32,981 nucleotides of DNA from NCBI GenBank assembly GCA_002437565.1, contig DJQL01000117.1:1-32981 (forward strand), given 5' to 3'. Under the pieces are notes generated by a model that did no database searches, was not told where the DNA came from, and saw only the letters and a program-made list of their open reading frames with translations. Shown here one piece after another: positions 30,366-32,981 of the stretch. The DNA comes from Prevotella sp. UBA6387. GTDB lineage: Bacteria > Bacteroidota > Bacteroidia > Bacteroidales > Bacteroidaceae. Numbering within the stretch: the stretch's first letter is position 1; the number at the start of each line of letters is the position of its first letter. Position numbers and translations under genes: made by a program.

Positions 30366-32027
30366 TCACGTGAAGAGCATGATGAGCATTTGCGCTATCA
30401 CGACCCTGATAAACATTCCTATGGGGTATACCGACGCATAGGATATGCTTGCCGTGTCGCCCTTGCTGTTTTCGTTGGCGTATCCCAACGCCATTGGGTT
30501 AGCCATTGATCCGCATAGGATGCCGCAGATGGTGCCGAAGTCGTATTTGTGTGTATGCAGGGCGATGATGCCTATGATGAGCACAGGTACCACGGTTATT
30601 AGGAATCCTATTCCCACCCATGCCAGGCCTTCCGGCCGCAAGATGGTCGTCACGAAGTCCTTGCCGGAGTCGAGTCCGAGGCAAGCAAGGTATAGCGCGA
30701 GCCCGAGCCTGCGCAGCATGAGCGACGCCGACCGCGTGGTATAGGATATGATGTGGCTCTTCGGGCCCAGCGCGCCCACGACGATGCCCATTATTATCGG
30801 TCCTCCGGCGATGCCGAGACGCAAGCTGCTGTCCATGCCGGGTATGGCTATCGGAATGGTGCCAAGGGCGAGGCCGAGTATTATGCCGAAGAATATGCTG
30901 CCAATGTTAGGCTCCTCAAGGGTCTTCACGGAGTTGCCGAAGAAGTGCTCTGCGTTGTCGAGGTCTTCGTGCTTGCCCACGATTGTCACCCTGTCGCCGT
31001 ATTGCAAGCGCAGGTCATCGCTGGCAAGCAGCTTGATGTCGCCACGCACCACGCGGCTCACGTTGACGCCATATCCTGCCCTCATGTGCATGTCCTTGAG
31101 GCGCTTGCCGTTGAGACCGGAGCGCGTCACCACGCAAATGCGGCTCTCCACCTTGGCGTCGATGGCGTTCCAGTCCACGTTGCTCTTGTTCCAGTCGTGG
31201 TCTTCACGCTTGCCGAAGAGTAGCTCCAGCGACTTCTCGTCGTTCTTGTTGGTCACCACGAGCATGGAGTCGTTGACGTGAATCACCGTGCTCGCCATTG
31301 GCACTATGACGTCTTTTCCTCGCCAGATACGCGAGATGATGAACTTCAGCTTTGTGGTGTGAGCAATGTCGGAGATGGTCTTTCCCAAGATGGCTGGATT
31401 GATGGCGAGAAACTGCGCTATGTATGTCTGGTCATCGTCCGACAGCGGCTTGGCCTCCATGTCTTGTGGCTTCACGAAGACCTTCCTTATTATTATCATG
31501 GCTATTATCACGCCCACCACGCCGAGAGGGTATGTCACGGCGGTGGCGAGGGCCACGCTGTTGCTTGGCAGCCCGAGGTGTGCGAGGGCTTGCGTGGCAG
31601 CGCCAAGCGCGGGCGTGTTGGTGGTGGCGCCGCAGAGCAGGCCTACCATGTCGGGGAGGTTAACGCCCGTGAGTGGGATTAGGACAAGGGAGAACAGCGT
31701 GCCGAATATTATCACGGCGAGGCTCCACAGGTTCAGCGTCAAGCCTTCTGAGCGAAGCGAGCCGAAGAAGTTGGGACCAACGTGCAGGCCGAGGCAATAG
31801 ACGAACATCGACAGTCCGAACGTCTCTATATAGTCGAGGATGTTGTGGTCTATCGACAGTCTCAATTCTCCCGCCAGGATGCCGATGAAGAATACCCAGG
31901 CTATGCCGAGCGATATGCCCTTGACCTTGAATTTGCCAAGGAAAAGTCCACACGTGATGATGAGCGATACAATCACCACCGTTTGTATGGAAGAATGGAT
32001 GGTAAAAAGGGATGAGAAATAGTTCAT
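30366..32027 (-). CDS. AspT/YidE-type membrane transporter with TrkA-C domains
   Basis: The 553-residue inner membrane protein has two sets of about five to six spans with an AspT/YidE duplication repeat (VYCLGLHVGPNFFGSLR and YLACLGLDSGKDFV, and the paired LLCGATTNTPALGAA and ILCGSMANPMALGYA). Two cytoplasmic TrkA-C (RCK_C) domains lie between them at about 195-370 (SMLVVTNKNDEKSLELLFG and GDRVTIVGKHEDLDNAEHFFG). AspT itself exchanges aspartate for alanine, but many relatives have no known substrate, so none is named. It lies 20 nt after pyridoxamine kinase and 15 nt before the RluA gene. Confidence 0.85.
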   Translation of the reverse strand: MNYFSSLFTIHSSIQTVVIVSLIITCGLFLGKFKVKGISLGIAWVFFIGILAGELRLSIDHNILDYIETFGLSMFVYCLGLHVGPNFFGSLRSEGLTLNLWSLAVIIFGTLFSLVLIPLTGVNLPDMVGLLCGATTNTPALGAATQALAHLGLPSNSVALATAVTYPLGVVGVIIAMIIIRKVFVKPQDMEAKPLSDDDQTYIAQFLAINPAILGKTISDIAHTTKLKFIISRIWRGKDVIVPMASTVIHVNDSMLVVTNKNDEKSLELLFGKREDHDWNKSNVDWNAIDAKVESRICVVTRSGLNGKRLKDMHMRAGYGVNVSRVVRGDIKLLASDDLRLQYGDRVTIVGKHEDLDNAEHFFGNSVKTLEEPNIGSIFFGIILGLALGTIPIAIPGMDSSLRLGIAGGPIIMGIVVGALGPKSHIISYTTRSASLMLRRLGLALYLACLGLDSGKDFVTTILRPEGLAWVGIGFLITVVPVLIIGIIALHTHKYDFGTICGILCGSMANPMALGYANENSKGDTASISYASVYPIGMFIRVVIAQMLIMLFT

Positions 32028-32047
32028 TGCCTTTTATGGATTGCCGT

Positions 32048-32866
32048 TTACAAGATGTTGAGATAGTTCTCCAATGGTATTCCGGCGTTCTTGTCCTTGT
32101 TGTCCTTGTTGCGGTCTATCAGGGAGTAGACCGCGTCCATGGCCTTCCTCACCGATGGCTTCAGCTCCATGCCGTCGAGCAGGTGGCCAATGAGCACGGC
32201 AGAGAAGATGTCGCCTGTGCCGGGGAAGTGCACGGGTATCTCTGTGTACCCTAACAGGAAATGCTCGCCCGTGGCATGGTTGAAACCAGCCACGCAGTGC
32301 TGGCCGTCCACCGTGACAGAGGTAATGAGCACCGACTTGGCGCCGTTGGCGTGAAGCCTGTCGAGCAGCATGAAGGCTGTGGCCCTGTCTATCCCCTCAG
32401 GGTCATATTGGGTTCCAGTGAGGTAGCAAGCTTCGGTATAGTTGGGGTATATGAGGTCGGCAATCGCGGTCATCTCTTCCATGCTTTGTATTGTCGATGG
32501 CGTAACCCCGTTGTAGAGCTTGCCTTCATCGCCCATGATTGGGTCCACGAAGATAGGCGTGCCAAGTTTTTCCTGCTCTTTGCAGTAAGCGGAGATTATC
32601 CGCGCCTGGCGCTCGGATGATATGAAGCCCGTGGCTATGGCGTCGAAGCGGAAGCCGAGTTCTTTCCACACCGGGAAGACCCCAGTGATGTAGTCGGTGG
32701 TGTCGAGGATGTTGAACTTGCCGTAGTCGAGCGTGTTAGATACCAATGCGGTGGGCAGGTTGTAGGTGACATGCCCCATGTATGAGAGAATGGGAAGCAT
32801 GGCCGCCGAAGCCACCTTGCCATAGCCGCATATGTCGTTGATAAGAAGAATCTTTTTCTTAGCCAT
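32048..32866 (-). CDS. pdxY: Pyridoxamine kinase / pyridoxal kinase
   Basis: This 272-residue ribokinase-superfamily enzyme phosphorylates B6 vitamers in the salvage route to pyridoxal phosphate. It begins MAKKKILLINDICGYGKVA and shows FVDPIMGDEGKLYNG, YPNYTEACYLTG and the catalytic anion-hole motif FPGTGDIFSAVLIGHLL with the base Asp. I chose the ATG at 32866; the in-frame extension to 32935 has no family likeness and covers the promoter element TAATTTTG. It is the first gene of a run with the AspT-type transporter and RluA. The symbol is by similarity; pdxK would be equally defensible. Confidence 0.88.
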   Translation of the reverse strand: MAKKKILLINDICGYGKVASAAMLPILSYMGHVTYNLPTALVSNTLDYGKFNILDTTDYITGVFPVWKELGFRFDAIATGFISSERQARIISAYCKEQEKLGTPIFVDPIMGDEGKLYNGVTPSTIQSMEEMTAIADLIYPNYTEACYLTGTQYDPEGIDRATAFMLLDRLHANGAKSVLITSVTVDGQHCVAGFNHATGEHFLLGYTEIPVHFPGTGDIFSAVLIGHLLDGMELKPSVRKAMDAVYSLIDRNKDNKDKNAGIPLENYLNIL

Positions 32867-32910
32867 GAATTTGGAATTGGCTTTAATGATGACATAAAGC
32901 TTTATTGGTG

Positions 32911-32918
32911 CAAAATTA
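32911..32918 (-). promoter_or_regulatory. -7 element upstream of pyridoxamine kinase
   Basis: The minus strand reads TAATTTTG, matching TAnnTTTG, about 45 nt before the chosen start. No good TTTG is found at the -33 position. Confidence 0.35.
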
Positions 32919-32959
32919 CAACAAAAATCTTGCATGGAGTTGGTTTGAGGCTAAACATC

Positions 32960-32981
32960 CCTCACAGAGTGAGGATTTTTG
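32960..32981 (+). terminator. Hairpin at the right edge of the window
   Basis: CCTCAC-AGA-GTGAGG followed by ATTTTTG has the form of an intrinsic terminator on the plus strand. The neighbouring sequence is cut off, so its gene is unknown. Confidence 0.35.

Overview
The window looks like chromosomal DNA from a Prevotella-type member of the Bacteroidales. Three things point there: promoters of the Bacteroidetes form (TTTG, 19-20 nt, TAnnTTTG) instead of sigma70 boxes; the C-terminal part of a PorZ-like type IX secretion protein; and families that are typical of Bacteroidetes (DUF4254, a GLPGLI/PNGase F-like protein, an RluA enzyme with a large N-terminal domain). Codon use and protein content are housekeeping-like through most of the window. 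The clearest accessory block is a two-gene restriction-modification-like locus.

Layout. Positions 1-2521 (+) hold the end of a PorZ-like gene and a multi-pass membrane protein. Positions 2494-4639 (-) hold a family 2 glycosyltransferase followed by serB. Positions 4640-5042 are non-coding, AT-rich and studded with DnaA-box-like sequences (TTATCCACA and variants), so this is a candidate replication origin. Positions 5043-6688 (-) hold DUF4254 and a family 9 glycosyltransferase joined by a 4-nt overlap. Positions 6963-9562 (+) form the acpP-fabF-rnc fatty acid/RNase III cluster. Positions 9563-10522 contain no conventional gene but carry two divergent, paralogous small-RNA units. Positions 10523-12789 (-) hold an outer-membrane porin and a secreted beta-propeller protein. 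Positions 13030-15291 (-) are rnr. Positions 15418-20746 (+) run epimerase, PAP2 phosphatase/transferase, miaB and an MsbA-like ABC transporter. Positions 20814-25744 (-) hold the restriction-modification-like pair. Positions 25766-27475 (-) hold a secreted PNGase F-like protein. Positions 27705-28611 (-) hold greA and a HIT protein. Positions 28806-32866 (-) hold pyridoxamine kinase, an AspT/YidE-type transporter and the RluA enzyme.

The most unusual parts are these. (1) Two divergent small RNAs share a 3' module of about 100 nt, including a terminator stem with a compensatory base-pair swap. Each promoter has a TTGA-N6-TCAA (CRP/FNR-like) palindrome exactly 37 bp upstream of its -33 element. 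(2) The restriction-modification-like pair joins a GIY-YIG-like end, an SF2 helicase and an adenine methylase in one 1309-residue chain, preceded by a small methylase-like subunit that seems to lack the catalytic NPPY motif. (3) The greA leader has a strong promoter followed at once by a strong intrinsic terminator, which recalls the attenuated greA leader of E. coli. (4) The DnaA-box cluster. All assignments come from reading the sequence and from remembered family features; no database search was run.
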